Source: Roseobacter insulae
Lineage (GTDB): Bacteria; Pseudomonadota; Alphaproteobacteria; Rhodobacterales; Rhodobacteraceae
NCBI RefSeq assembly: GCF_019375555.1
Contig: NZ_JAHXDN010000001.1
Coordinates: 659,501-723,500, forward strand
Reading direction: 5' to 3'
Length of the DNA: 64,000 bases
Both the position numbers and the translations under genes were made by a program. Of this stretch, positions 1-8,762 are shown piece after piece. Under the pieces are notes generated by a model, which was not told the origin of the DNA, searched no databases, and worked only from the letters and a program-made list of their open reading frames with translations. Positions within the stretch are counted from its first letter, which is position 1. Every line of letters starts with the position of its first letter.

Positions 1-1001
1 GTCTCTAACGCGGCGGCGCTTCTCGTGCCACCAAAACGGTCTTGGATCGCTGCGACGTGATCTGGATCCGCTGAGCTGTAGGCCAGTGGCACGCCCTTTG
101 ACTCCAGCAGCCAGTCAGTCACTGTTTGCGGTACAAGCGTGCCCTCGATCACCTTCGCCGCGTCGATTTCATACGTGGGATTGGACTGGCCATGCAAAGC
201 CACCTGCGCGCGTGTGGCGGTGGAACATGACCCTGACAAGGCCACGCATTTTCCTGGCTGCCCGCGCCAAGCGATGCCCGCTTTCGAAATCTGCCCGCGC
301 TGCGCAAAATTGCGAGGCAATCCAAGCGCCACGCCTGATCCGCCTGTGATCAATGGCAATTGATCCGCCGCCTTGCCGATCTCCAGCAGGTCCACGTCTC
401 GCAACGCATCCACGACGATGAGACGCTTGCCGGCACGATGTTCAGCATCCAGCGCGCGCCCGATCGCCGCCGCACCTTCAAGGACTGACGTAGCCGCGAC
501 ATGACCGACAGGATGCGTTGTCTGCCGTGCGAGCCAGCGCCGGATGTCAGGATCAGTCATCGGGGTCAGCGGGTGGTTTTGCATACCACATTCGTTCAGC
601 AAGACATCGTTGACGAACAAGTGGCCTTGATAGACAGAGCGCCCCGTCCCGGGGAATGCCGGGCATACGATGACTTTATGCGCGTCCAGCGCTTCTGCCA
701 GCGCCTCCGCAACCGGGCCGATGTTGCCGTCTGGCGTGGAATCGAAGGTGGAGCAGTATTTGAAAAAGAACTGTGTGCATCCCTGCGCCTGCAGCCAGCG
801 CAACGCTGCAAGCGACTGGCTCACTGCGTCATGTCGATCGAGTGAGCGCGACTTGAGAGCGACCACCCCCGCCTCAACATCGTCAGCCGCAGGGCCGCTC
901 GGGATACCCACATATTGCACACAGCGCATGCCCTCTTTGGACAAGGTGTTGCCCAAATCGGATGAGCCCGTGAAATCATCGCCGATACAGCCCAGCAGCA
1001 T
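1..1001 (-). CDS. otnK: Four-carbon acid sugar kinase (DUF1537), partial at left edge
   Basis: The reading frame starts with ATG at 1001 and stays open to the window edge, so about 333 of the usual 420 or so residues are present and the C-terminal nucleotide-binding part is cut. The N-terminus MLLGCIGDDFTGSSDLGNTL carries the GDDFTG motif typical of DUF1537 kinases, which phosphorylate 3-oxo-tetronate or tetronate sugar acids. The start overlaps the stop of the upstream dehydrogenase (TAATG), so the two are translated together. In known pathways LtnD oxidises L-threonate or D-erythronate and OtnK phosphorylates the 3-oxo product; the aldolase/decarboxylase OtnC and isomerase OtnI would be expected beyond the left edge. 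The exact substrate (threonate, erythronate or another tetronate) cannot be read from the sequence. Confidence 0.85.
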   Translation of the reverse strand, partial: MLLGCIGDDFTGSSDLGNTLSKEGMRCVQYVGIPSGPAADDVEAGVVALKSRSLDRHDAVSQSLAALRWLQAQGCTQFFFKYCSTFDSTPDGNIGPVAEALAEALDAHKVIVCPAFPGTGRSVYQGHLFVNDVLLNECGMQNHPLTPMTDPDIRRWLARQTTHPVGHVAATSVLEGAAAIGRALDAEHRAGKRLIVVDALRDVDLLEIGKAADQLPLITGGSGVALGLPRNFAQRGQISKAGIAWRGQPGKCVALSGSCSTATRAQVALHGQSNPTYEIDAAKVIEGTLVPQTVTDWLLESKGVPLAYSSADPDHVAAIQDRFGGTRSAAALE

Positions 1002-1897
1002 TACACGTCCCCCGGCAAGGTCAGCCCGGCATTGCGGGCATAAACCTTGGCCACTGCCGCGTCGTCTTCCTTTCCCAAACCGGACCCTGCCGCCGCGAGA
1101 AACTGCTGCATCGCTGCTGCGGTCAACGGCGCGCCGAACCCGGCGGATTTGGCGACGTCGAGAACGATCCCAAGATCCTTGGGCCAGATATTCACTGATG
1201 AATGAGGGGTGTAGTCCCCGTTGACGATATGCGGCGCACGATTTTCCAGCATCCACGACGTGCCCGCACATTTACTGATCACGTCAACAAAGGTTTGCGG
1301 TGCAACGCCTTGCGTCATGCCAAAGGTAATCGCTTCGGCCATCGCGGCGATATGCACACCGGCGAGAAGTTGATTGACCGCCTTCATCGCGGACCCCGGC
1401 CCTGCCGCGTCACCGAGTTTGAAGATACTGGCCGCCGTGGCCTCCAGAATGGGATCTGCTGCCTTGAAGGCGGCCGGGGTGCCTGCCGCCATGACGCTTA
1501 GCGCACCCTCTGCCGCTTTCTTGGCACCACCGGAAATGGGTGCGTCGAGGTAGTGCAGGCCCAATGACGCGCATTTCGTTTCCATCTCGCGGGCGAAGTC
1601 AGGGGCGACGGTTGCACAGGCGATGACCACTGCACCTGACTTGAGCGCAGTTGCGATACCATCTTCGCCAAACAGTACGTCCTGTGTTTGCGCGGCATTC
1701 AGGACCACAACGACGAGAGCGTCGAGATCGCCCGCAACCTGCTCCAGTGTGCCCTCTGCGCCGCCATCCTTCCGGAACGCGGCAACCTGTTGTGGATTAA
1801 GGTCGTAGCCATAGGTCACATGGCCCGCGCGCAACAAGGATTTTGCCATCCCAAAGCCCATGGAACCAAGTCCGATTACTGCGGTTTGAACGGGCAT
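1001..1897 (-). CDS. ltnD: NAD-dependent sugar-acid dehydrogenase, 3-hydroxyisobutyrate dehydrogenase family (LtnD-like)
   Basis: A 298-residue member of the beta-hydroxyacid dehydrogenase family. The N-terminus MPVQTAVIGLGSMGFGMA contains the GxGxMGxxM dinucleotide-binding loop; DAPISGGAKKAAEG is the family substrate-binding signature and MKAVNQLLAG carries the catalytic lysine. The start was set at the ATG just before the Rossmann fold; an upstream extension would only run into the neighbouring lactonase gene. It overlaps both neighbours by TAATG junctions. Adjacent to a DUF1537 kinase, the most likely role is oxidation of a four-carbon sugar acid such as L-threonate or D-erythronate to the 2- or 3-oxo acid. 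The gene symbol rests on this context and could be wrong if the substrate is a different hydroxy acid. Confidence 0.85.
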   Translation of the reverse strand: MPVQTAVIGLGSMGFGMAKSLLRAGHVTYGYDLNPQQVAAFRKDGGAEGTLEQVAGDLDALVVVVLNAAQTQDVLFGEDGIATALKSGAVVIACATVAPDFAREMETKCASLGLHYLDAPISGGAKKAAEGALSVMAAGTPAAFKAADPILEATAASIFKLGDAAGPGSAMKAVNQLLAGVHIAAMAEAITFGMTQGVAPQTFVDVISKCAGTSWMLENRAPHIVNGDYTPHSSVNIWPKDLGIVLDVAKSAGFGAPLTAAAMQQFLAAAGSGLGKEDDAAVAKVYARNAGLTLPGDV

Positions 1898-2859
1898 TAT
1901 AAGGCACCTTCCGGGTTGTTGGCTAAATGCAGAAAAGCGTGGGCCGCATCTGTCCGGGTTGTCTGGACGCGCCAGACCATTCCGGAAGACGTTATGAACA
2001 TCTCCATACCAGAAGCCCCGCCAAAGCACAGGTTGGATGTTTGGGCGGGCAAACGGATTTTGCCCAGACAATGGCCGGCCTGATCAAGGCAGTGAACACC
2101 ATCCATTGCACTGGTCCAGAGAATTCCGCCGTGATCAATCCGCAAGCCGTCCGGCACGCCGGGCGTGATCTCTGCAAAAACGCGTCCATTTGACAGAGCA
2201 GTCCCCTTTACGTCAAACACGCGGATATGATGTGGGCGTTCGTAATCGATACCTGGAAAACTCGCGCCGCGAATGGCGCCGGAATCAGCGATGTATAGCT
2301 GCGTCTCATCCGGCGAAAAGGCCAGCCCGTTGGGCTTGTCAAAGTCAGTCGCAACTGCCGTCAATGTCCCGTCGGGACCTGCGCAGAACACGTAACACCC
2401 GCCGATTTCGCTTTCAGCCGGGTAGCCTTCGATATCCGAGTTGATGCCGTAGGGCGGATCTGTAAACCAGACGGACCCGTCAGAGCGGACAACGACATCG
2501 TTTGGGGAATTCAGCCGCTTGCCTTGATAGCTGTCGGCAATCACCTCGACCCCAGAGGCGTCTTCGGGTGACAATCGTCGGATCACGCGCCGCCCGCCAT
2601 GTTCGCACGATATCATCCGCCCTTGCATGTCCCGTGTATTTCCATTGGCGAATTCACTGTTGGAAAGCGCCGTGCTGACGCCTTGTCCTTCGCGCCACAT
2701 CATCATGCGCTTGGCGGGGATGTCGTTGAAATAGAGCCGGTCGCCCATCCAAACCGGCCCTTCGGTCCATGTCATGCCCTCCCCGATACATTCGGGCGCG
2801 CGGTCCGTGTCGATCATGTCGGCGAATGAGGGGTCAAAGATCTCGTAAGCGGCATCCAT
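1897..2859 (-). CDS. SMP-30/gluconolactonase-family lactonase
   Basis: A 320-residue six-bladed beta-propeller protein of the SMP-30/Gnl family, which hydrolyses sugar lactones with a divalent metal. Typical pieces are visible: SPNDVVVRSDGSVWFTDPPYG (SPND metal-site loop), DKPNGLAFSPDE and PDGLRIDHGGILWTS. No signal peptide is present, so it should act in the cytoplasm. It sits between the permease genes and the dehydrogenase, two bases from the former and overlapping the latter, so it belongs to the same transcript. In this context it probably opens an aldonolactone before the acid is oxidised and phosphorylated, hinting that the imported compound may be a lactone or that the dehydrogenase route passes through one. 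Substrate assignment is inference. Confidence 0.88.
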   Translation of the reverse strand: MDAAYEIFDPSFADMIDTDRAPECIGEGMTWTEGPVWMGDRLYFNDIPAKRMMMWREGQGVSTALSNSEFANGNTRDMQGRMISCEHGGRRVIRRLSPEDASGVEVIADSYQGKRLNSPNDVVVRSDGSVWFTDPPYGINSDIEGYPAESEIGGCYVFCAGPDGTLTAVATDFDKPNGLAFSPDETQLYIADSGAIRGASFPGIDYERPHHIRVFDVKGTALSNGRVFAEITPGVPDGLRIDHGGILWTSAMDGVHCLDQAGHCLGKIRLPAQTSNLCFGGASGMEMFITSSGMVWRVQTTRTDAAHAFLHLANNPEGAL

Positions 2860-2860
2860 A

Positions 2861-3814
2861 TCACGGGTCCTTTCTGCGTAGGGTCTGAAGCAGTAGCATC
2901 ACGATGATGATCAGGCCAAAGATGATGTTGCGCCACGCGTCGGAAATCTGCATCACCGACAGGATAGAGGTCAGAAGCGTGATGAACAGCACTCCACCAA
3001 TGGTCCCGATCAGGCTTCCACGCCCGCCCAGGATTGATGTGCCACCAATGACGACGGCCGCAATCGTTGGCAACAGGAACGGGTCGCCCATCGACTGATA
3101 CGCCTGGTTTGCGTAACCGGCGAGCATCACGCCACCCAGCGCCGAACACAGGCCGGCGATTGCGAAGGCCGCGAAGATAACCGACGGGGTGGAGACACCC
3201 GATAGCAGGGTTGCCTTCTCATTGTACCCGATCGCGGACAGATAGCGCCCGAACCCGCTGCGTGTCAGCAGGAGCGCCATCACCCCCGTCACGGCCATCC
3301 AGACAACAAAGGCAACCGGGAAACCCGCCACGGTGCCGGTCGCAAGCCAGATCATCGTGCCGCTGGCCTCGCCCTTCGGGTTGAAGCCACCGGTATTGAG
3401 AACGGCCACGCCGAGCAGCATGGAGTTAACGGCGAGGGTCCAGACCATTGACGGTATGCGCAGGATCGCCACACCTGCGCCGTTGATCACTCCGACCACC
3501 GCACCAAAAAGCAGCGCTGCCGGGATCGCCATGCCCGCCAAAGCCGGATCGCCGGACCCCACCAGTGACGTTGACACGATGGCGGCACCGCCCAGCACCC
3601 AGGGCACCGACAGGTCGATGTGCCCCAGAAGGATAACCAAAGTGGCCCCAAGCGCCAACAGCCCGAGAAACGCTGCGATCTGCAACTGTTGTGCAAGGTA
3701 GTCGAGCCCGAGGATCTGAGGGAAGAAATAGCTTCCGCCCAGAACCAGAAGAACCGCACCGCCATAGGGCAACAAGGCGTCGACACCGGGAAGAGCCTGC
3801 GTGACCTTGCTCAT
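2861..3814 (-). CDS. Sugar ABC transporter permease (RbsC type), second subunit
   Basis: A 317-residue, very hydrophobic protein of the BPD_transp_2/RbsC family with about nine to ten membrane segments. The stretch GGTSILGGRGSLIGTIGG near residue 260 is the conserved loop of this family that contacts the ATPase. It overlaps the first permease by ATGA and is followed after one base by the lactonase. Together with the other permease, the ATP-binding protein and the periplasmic binding protein it forms a CUT2-type importer. Having two different permease genes, rather than a homodimer from one gene, is common for CUT2 systems of sugar acids and polyols. Confidence 0.92.
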   Translation of the reverse strand: MSKVTQALPGVDALLPYGGAVLLVLGGSYFFPQILGLDYLAQQLQIAAFLGLLALGATLVILLGHIDLSVPWVLGGAAIVSTSLVGSGDPALAGMAIPAALLFGAVVGVINGAGVAILRIPSMVWTLAVNSMLLGVAVLNTGGFNPKGEASGTMIWLATGTVAGFPVAFVVWMAVTGVMALLLTRSGFGRYLSAIGYNEKATLLSGVSTPSVIFAAFAIAGLCSALGGVMLAGYANQAYQSMGDPFLLPTIAAVVIGGTSILGGRGSLIGTIGGVLFITLLTSILSVMQISDAWRNIIFGLIIIVMLLLQTLRRKDP

Positions 3815-4776
3815 TGCGCAAAGACCTCCAACCGGTTTTTGACACGCAGTACGCCTGCGCCGCCGATGGCGATGGCACCCGCGAGGATCAGGCCTTCGAT
3901 GAAGGGTTGCGCCAAGGGCGGCAGGCCGGAGAAGAACATCAATGATCCGATGGTTTTGAGGATGAAGGCACCTGCCATGGCGCCGGTCAACGTGCCGACC
4001 CCCCCGCGAAGCGCGACTCCCCCCAGGACAACGGCGGCGATGGAATTCAGCGTGAAATTTGGTCCTATTCCGGCATCGCCAGTTGTCGTCACAAAGCTGA
4101 AATAAAGCCCGGCCAGCCCGGCAAACAGACCACCCATCGCGAAAGAGGCCAGCCGGATCACGGGTACCGGCATCCCCGATTGAAATGCCGCCTGTTCCGA
4201 GGAACCCACCGCGTAAAGCCCAAGGCCCAGGCCGGTCCGGCGCAGGGGCACCCAGAAGAGGCCAACGACCGCGGCTGCAATGATCAGGGCGGTTGGGATG
4301 CCGAGCACGTCCAAGGTGAATGCATCCGCCAGATCGTAGTCGATCTGCCCCCCCGGTGTCGGGCGCAAGAGCAAAGCCAGGCCAACGAACAGAGAGGCCG
4401 TGGCCAGTGTCGCCACGATGGGTTGCAGGCGGCCGAACACAACCAACGCTCCGTTAACGAGGCCGCAGGCAATACCCACGGCCAGAACCGCAACGATCCC
4501 TAGACCCATCTCCAGACCTGAGCCGATCACCAGATAGGATGCCACGCAATTGGTCAGCGCCATGACCGCGCCGACGGACAGATCGATGCCGCGCACGATC
4601 ACTGCGAAAAACTGGGCAATCGCGGCCAGGGCAAGAATTAGACACTGGTTGGCCCAGATCGTCATCACATAGGTGTTCGGGCCACTCGGGTGCGTTGCAA
4701 GATACAGCGCAAGCAAGACAGAAAGCACCGCGATTGCGATCGCTTCGCGTTGATTGGACCTGAACAGATTACGCAT
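3811..4776 (-). CDS. Sugar ABC transporter permease (RbsC type), first subunit
   Basis: A 321-residue RbsC-like inner-membrane permease. Multiple hydrophobic helices are clear and the family loop GGVALRGGVGTLTGAMAG lies near residue 255. It overlaps the ATPase gene upstream by 8 bases and the second permease downstream by 4, indicating tight translational coupling. It shows only distant similarity to its partner, consistent with a heterodimeric channel. Substrate is not readable from the permease, but the operon enzymes point to a small sugar acid or lactone. Confidence 0.92.
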   Translation of the reverse strand: MRNLFRSNQREAIAIAVLSVLLALYLATHPSGPNTYVMTIWANQCLILALAAIAQFFAVIVRGIDLSVGAVMALTNCVASYLVIGSGLEMGLGIVAVLAVGIACGLVNGALVVFGRLQPIVATLATASLFVGLALLLRPTPGGQIDYDLADAFTLDVLGIPTALIIAAAVVGLFWVPLRRTGLGLGLYAVGSSEQAAFQSGMPVPVIRLASFAMGGLFAGLAGLYFSFVTTTGDAGIGPNFTLNSIAAVVLGGVALRGGVGTLTGAMAGAFILKTIGSLMFFSGLPPLAQPFIEGLILAGAIAIGGAGVLRVKNRLEVFAQ

Positions 4777-6295
4777 TGGCGGCCTCTGAGCGTTCGGTGG
4801 TTGCGGGAATATTCAAAGACGCGGCAATGATCGCCTCGGCTGTGACGTCCTTCCCGGTCAGGTGTCGCACGATGCGGCCTTGGTAGAAAATATGCGTCTC
4901 GTCACACAGATGGATCAGTTCCTCGTAGTCGGTTGACAGCAAGAGGATCGCAACGCCGCTGTCGGCCAATCGGCGCAGCAGCGCATAAATCTGTGTTTTG
5001 GTTTTCACATCAATGCCGCGCGTCGGATCAGCCAGCAGCATGCATCGCGGTCCGAGCGTCAGCCATTTTGTCAAAGCCACCTTTTGCTGATTGCCGCCGG
5101 ACAGCTGACTGACCGGTTGGTCGAGACTGTCACACTTCAGTTCAAGAGCATCCAGAAACGGCTGGTAAATCGTTTTGTCCGCCGCATCGATCCCGTGAGT
5201 TCCAAGGGCCGCCAGTTCCAGATTTCGGGCAATGCTCTGATCAAGAATGAGGCCTTCGGTCTTTCGGTCTTCTGGCACGAGCGCGATACCCAGCTTCGGA
5301 TCTTTTGCCTGTTTGGGGTGGCGGATCGACACCTCCGTTTCGCCAATAAGGCAGCGCCCCGTTGTCCCCTTCAGCAACCCAAACAGCCCCTGCAGGACAT
5401 CCCCTTGCCCTTGGCCATCCAGCCCGCCAAGCCCCGTGATCTGACCCTTGCGCAATACGATGGAGATATCTTGCAGCCTGTCCGACCAACCGAACGCTTC
5501 AAGGCGCAAAACCTCGTCGGCGTCCGGATCGGCCTTCGGTTTCGCCGGGAAAAGGTCGTCAATCCGCTGTCCGACCATCTTGCTGATGATTGCTCCGTAA
5601 TCGTAGGCACCGTTGTCAAATGTTTCAACATGTGCGCCATTGCGAAAGATCGAAATGCGGTCAGCAAGCGTTTCGATCTCGTGAAACCGGTGTGAAATAA
5701 AAAGCACACCTACGCCCCGGTCACGTTCCGCGCGGATCAGGCGAAACACTTTTTCGACGACGGATGCGTTCAGGGCGGATGTCGCCTCGTCCAAGATCAA
5801 CAGTTTCGGATCGCGCGTCAGGGCCTTGGCGATTTCGACCTGCTGACGCTCTGCCAGTGTCAGATCGGCAACCCGTGTCGTCAGGCCGATCGCCTCGCCA
5901 TCTATCTGCCCAAGGATGTCCTGCGCGCGTTTGACCACGTCGGCATTCAGCCGTCCCAGCCCGGTTCCCACCGCGCCCAGCATCAGGTTTTCGCGTACAC
6001 TGAGGTCCGGCACCAATGACAGTTCCTGAAACATGCAGATCAGCCCGCGGGAGATCGCGTCAGAAGGTCCCTTTAGCCGGGTGAGCTCGCCGTCAATTTC
6101 GATCTCACCGGCGGTCGGTTGAATGACCCCCGACACAAGTTTCATCAATGTCGATTTGCCAGCGCCGTTCTCACCCAGGATCGCGTGGATTTCCCCGCCA
6201 TAACAGGAAAAATCGACGTCGGATAAAGCATGGGTTGCACCATAGACTTTAGAGACTCCACGAAGGTGCACAATCGGGTGTTCAGATCGAGACAT
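4769..6295 (-). CDS. Sugar ABC transporter ATP-binding protein (RbsA/MglA type)
   Basis: A 508-residue protein with two ABC domains in tandem, the normal length for the RbsA/MglA/XylG family. The first domain has Walker A GENGAGKST and Walker B LLILDEATSAL, with a degenerate signature (LTLAERQQ); the second has signature LSGGNQQKV and an atypical GLDGQGQGD in place of Walker A, the usual pattern in this family where the second site is weak. It energises import through the two permeases encoded next. It is separated from the binding-protein gene by about 68 bases that contain a strong hairpin, which probably sets the lower expression of the membrane and ATPase subunits relative to the binding protein. 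Confidence 0.94.
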   Translation of the reverse strand: MSRSEHPIVHLRGVSKVYGATHALSDVDFSCYGGEIHAILGENGAGKSTLMKLVSGVIQPTAGEIEIDGELTRLKGPSDAISRGLICMFQELSLVPDLSVRENLMLGAVGTGLGRLNADVVKRAQDILGQIDGEAIGLTTRVADLTLAERQQVEIAKALTRDPKLLILDEATSALNASVVEKVFRLIRAERDRGVGVLFISHRFHEIETLADRISIFRNGAHVETFDNGAYDYGAIISKMVGQRIDDLFPAKPKADPDADEVLRLEAFGWSDRLQDISIVLRKGQITGLGGLDGQGQGDVLQGLFGLLKGTTGRCLIGETEVSIRHPKQAKDPKLGIALVPEDRKTEGLILDQSIARNLELAALGTHGIDAADKTIYQPFLDALELKCDSLDQPVSQLSGGNQQKVALTKWLTLGPRCMLLADPTRGIDVKTKTQIYALLRRLADSGVAILLLSTDYEELIHLCDETHIFYQGRIVRHLTGKDVTAEAIIAASLNIPATTERSEAANA

Positions 6296-6322
6296 CCAAA
6301 AATCTTCCGTGAGAAAAGCCGT

Positions 6323-6349
6323 GTTCCGGCGACGCAGCGCCGCCGGAAC
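6323..6349 (-). terminator. Intercistronic hairpin after the binding-protein gene
   Basis: GTTCCGGCG at 6323-6331 pairs perfectly with CGCCGGAAC at 6341-6349 across a 9-base loop. It lies between the stop of the binding-protein gene and the start of the ATPase gene in the same transcript and lacks a run of T. In binding-protein transport operons such hairpins commonly stabilise the 3' end of the binding-protein message and reduce read-through; that role is inferred here. Confidence 0.6.
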
Positions 6350-6363
6350 CCGTTACGTAAGGA

Positions 6364-7443
6364 TCAGGTGTTATCCGCGCTTTGGCCGAGGAGTTCTTCT
6401 GGCGTGAACGGCGCAAAGCAATCAGGGAAACCGGTACCTGTGTTGAAGGATTTCGGCAGATCGGGGAAATAGTTCACCCCAGCCTCAAGATCCGCTGCCG
6501 CCACCTGTGGAATTGGCAGGAATACCGTCTGGGGCAGCTTGTTTCCCTGAAGCAGCGCCACAGCCGCTTCAAGCGCGACGGCGGACATTGCCGGGGCTTG
6601 TGAAGCGGAAATGCCGGGTATGTTGAGCTCATCCATCAGCATGCGGACTCCGTTCTCACCGTCCACGCCCATTGGCACAATCGGATGCCCGGCCGCCTGC
6701 ATCGCGTTGATCGTACCGGCAGCGCCATGCTGAGACACGACAGCGTCAAACTGCCCGTGCGTGGCCAGCGCGTCTGCGACGACCTTCTGACTTGTCCCGG
6801 TATCCCAGTTGCCGACCACCTCGACAATCTCAAGGCCGTCGATCTTATCAAAAACGCTCATCATGCCTAAGCGGCGATCGCGATCCGTGGCATTGCCGGG
6901 CAAGCCGTTCACCATCAGGATCTTTTTGGCACTGCCGCCAAGCTCGTCCATGACTGTCTGCGCTTTGAGGCGGCCGAGTTCCAGCTGGCTTTCGTTGATC
7001 TGAACAACCTTGTCGGTATCCAAAACGTTGTCGAAAGGCACCAGAACTGTTCCTTGACGTTCTGCCCGGCGGATCACCGGCTCAAAGGCGCTCGGGTTCA
7101 CCGCGATAAAGGTGATTGCATCGTACCCTGCGGCGATAAAGTTATCGATCGCCGCAATCTGCGCGGCGCTGTCGTTACCGACCGAGACAACGGTGAACTC
7201 TTCGATGTTTGCCGCGTTTTCGGGGCGCGCTGCCCATGCTTTGGACGCCTGAATTGCGGCGATGCGCCAGTCATTCCCGGCAAAGCCATTCACAAACGCA
7301 ATTTTATAGGGTCCGTCTTTCGCCTCACCCTGAATAGTTGCTGTCCCCGGCGCGGGGGCAAAGCATTCTGCCCGATAAGTCTCTGCGGATGCATGTGACG
7401 CTGCAACGACCGCCAATGCGGTGCCCAACAGTAACTTTTTCAT
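6364..7443 (-). CDS. Periplasmic sugar-binding protein of ABC transporter (ribose-type)
   Basis: A 359-residue solute-binding protein of the Peripla_BP_4 (RbsB-like) family. The start MKKLLLGTALAVVAASHASA is a clean Sec signal peptide with an AxA cleavage site near residue 20, which is why the longer upstream frame was not used. GFAGNDWRIAAIQASKAW, the NDSAAQIAAIDNFIAAGYD helix region and VDGENGV are typical of the fold. It is the first gene of the minus-strand operon, next to two LacI-type operators at 7478-7522. It should capture the substrate in the periplasm and deliver it to the two permeases. Its ligand is unknown; the downstream lactonase, dehydrogenase and DUF1537 kinase suggest a four-carbon sugar acid or its lactone. 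Confidence 0.92.
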   Translation of the reverse strand: MKKLLLGTALAVVAASHASAETYRAECFAPAPGTATIQGEAKDGPYKIAFVNGFAGNDWRIAAIQASKAWAARPENAANIEEFTVVSVGNDSAAQIAAIDNFIAAGYDAITFIAVNPSAFEPVIRRAERQGTVLVPFDNVLDTDKVVQINESQLELGRLKAQTVMDELGGSAKKILMVNGLPGNATDRDRRLGMMSVFDKIDGLEIVEVVGNWDTGTSQKVVADALATHGQFDAVVSQHGAAGTINAMQAAGHPIVPMGVDGENGVRMLMDELNIPGISASQAPAMSAVALEAAVALLQGNKLPQTVFLPIPQVAAADLEAGVNYFPDLPKSFNTGTGFPDCFAPFTPEELLGQSADNT

Positions 7444-7477
7444 TTGGTTTCCTCCCAGAAGTCCGTGATCAAAGTCT

Positions 7478-7493
7478 ATGTTTACGTAAACAT
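7478..7493. promoter_or_regulatory. LacI-type operator, copy 1
   Basis: ATGTTTACGTAAACAT is a perfect 16-bp palindrome (18 bp, 7477-7494, with the flanking T/A pair) with a central CG, as is usual for LacI-family operators. It lies 35 bases upstream of the binding-protein start codon, in the divergent space shared with the LacI gene. The same 16 bases recur at 7507-7522. Confidence 0.85.
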
Positions 7494-7506
7494 ATGGCAA
7501 TACTGA

Positions 7507-7522
7507 ATGTTTACGTAAACAT
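7507..7522. promoter_or_regulatory. LacI-type operator, copy 2
   Basis: A second, identical copy of ATGTTTACGTAAACAT. Its centre is 29 bp from that of copy 1, close to three helical turns, so two repressor dimers could bind on nearly the same face. It is 54 bases upstream of the LacI start codon and probably serves autoregulation as well as control of the transport operon. Confidence 0.85.
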
Positions 7523-7575
7523 ATGTCAAGCGATTCGGTGGGACGGCCTAAAGTCCAGAAAAATGGAGACCGGTC

Positions 7576-8592
7576 TTGGCTGATCGAAAAACAGCACAAC
7601 CAACCATGGATGATGTTGCGGCGCGTGCCGGCGTCAGCCAGATGACCGTGTCGCGCGTGATGAGCGGGAAGGGCTATATTTCCGAGAAAGTGCGCGACCG
7701 GGTCCACGCCGCGGCATTGGAAATCGGCTATGTCCAAAACCGATTGGCCCGTGGGTTGCGATCCGAAGAAACGCCGTTGGTTGCCGTTGTTCTTCCGACC
7801 TTGGGGAACACCGTGTTTACCGAGGTCCTGAGCGGCATAACAGATGCCCTGACGGCGCAAAGCTTCCGTCCGGTGTTTGGCTTGACCGAGTATTCGGAAG
7901 AACGGGAGTACGAGCTGGTGCGGGACCTTCTGTCTTGGCGACCATCGGGAATACTGCTTGCCGGGCTCGAACACTCCGCTGCCACGCGACGGGCGATCGC
8001 GTCGTCCCGCGTGCGCGTTGCCGAGATCATGGATATTGATGGCGCACCAATTTCAACCGCGTTCGGGTTCTCTCAGATCTCCGCAGGTCAAGTCACGGCA
8101 AAACACATGCTGGCCAAAGGTCACCGCAAATTTGTCTATGTCGGAAGCCAGGGCGGATCCGATCTGAGGGCCGGAAAACGCCTTGAAGGTTTCCGGCAAA
8201 CGCTGCGCGAAGCGGGGGCTGCCTTGATGTCCGAGGTTGTCAGCCAGCAGCCATCTTCCATGATCGAAGGGCGTCGCATGACAGCAGAGATACTTTCGCG
8301 ATCTGACCGGCCAGACGCAATTTATTATTCGAATGATGACCTTGCCGCAGGTGGGATCATGCATTGCTTCGCGCAGGGTGTGAGCATCCCGGACGACATT
8401 GCGATGGCGGGTTTCAACGGGCTCCCGTATCTGGACGCGTTGCCAATCAAGCTGACGACGATCAAAAGCCCCCGCTACGAGATTGGCAGGCAGGCCGGGC
8501 AGTTCCTGGCGATGCCCGCTAAAAAAGATGGGAAGACAACGCCGCAATTGATTGATCTGGGTTTTGAACTCAGCGTTGGACAGACCTGTTGA
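7576..8592 (+). CDS. LacI-family transcriptional regulator
   Basis: A 338-residue LacI/GalR protein. The N-terminal helix-turn-helix TMDDVAARAGVSQMTVSRVM is followed by the hinge NRLARGLRSEE and a periplasmic-binding-like effector domain. The start is TTG, with GGAG at 7565-7568 seven bases ahead; a seven-codon ATG frame beginning at 7563 overlaps this start and stops at 7583, which might couple or dampen initiation. The gene is divergent from the sugar-acid operon and the two perfect palindromes lie between them, so it is most likely the operon's repressor, released by the substrate or an intermediate. Confidence 0.92.
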   Translation: MADRKTAQPTMDDVAARAGVSQMTVSRVMSGKGYISEKVRDRVHAAALEIGYVQNRLARGLRSEETPLVAVVLPTLGNTVFTEVLSGITDALTAQSFRPVFGLTEYSEEREYELVRDLLSWRPSGILLAGLEHSAATRRAIASSRVRVAEIMDIDGAPISTAFGFSQISAGQVTAKHMLAKGHRKFVYVGSQGGSDLRAGKRLEGFRQTLREAGAALMSEVVSQQPSSMIEGRRMTAEILSRSDRPDAIYYSNDDLAAGGIMHCFAQGVSIPDDIAMAGFNGLPYLDALPIKLTTIKSPRYEIGRQAGQFLAMPAKKDGKTTPQLIDLGFELSVGQTC

Positions 8593-8762
8593 AATCGACG
8601 GCCGAAACGGGCTGTAGCGGTCATCCCGACCGGGCGGCGTCTCGCGTCACAATGGGACAGATGCGCAGGGTGCTTGATTGCCCACCGCCACCGCGGCTTG
8701 TCTCCCGCGAACTCGGACAGGGTTGTTTGGTCTGAAACCTACTTGGCGTGGCAATATCGCGC

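Noticed and set aside
6353-6360. TTACGTAA, the core of the LacI operator, between binding-protein and ATPase genes
   Set aside because: Only the central 8 bases match; the flanks differ from the two full operators, and one such 8-mer is expected by chance in the window.
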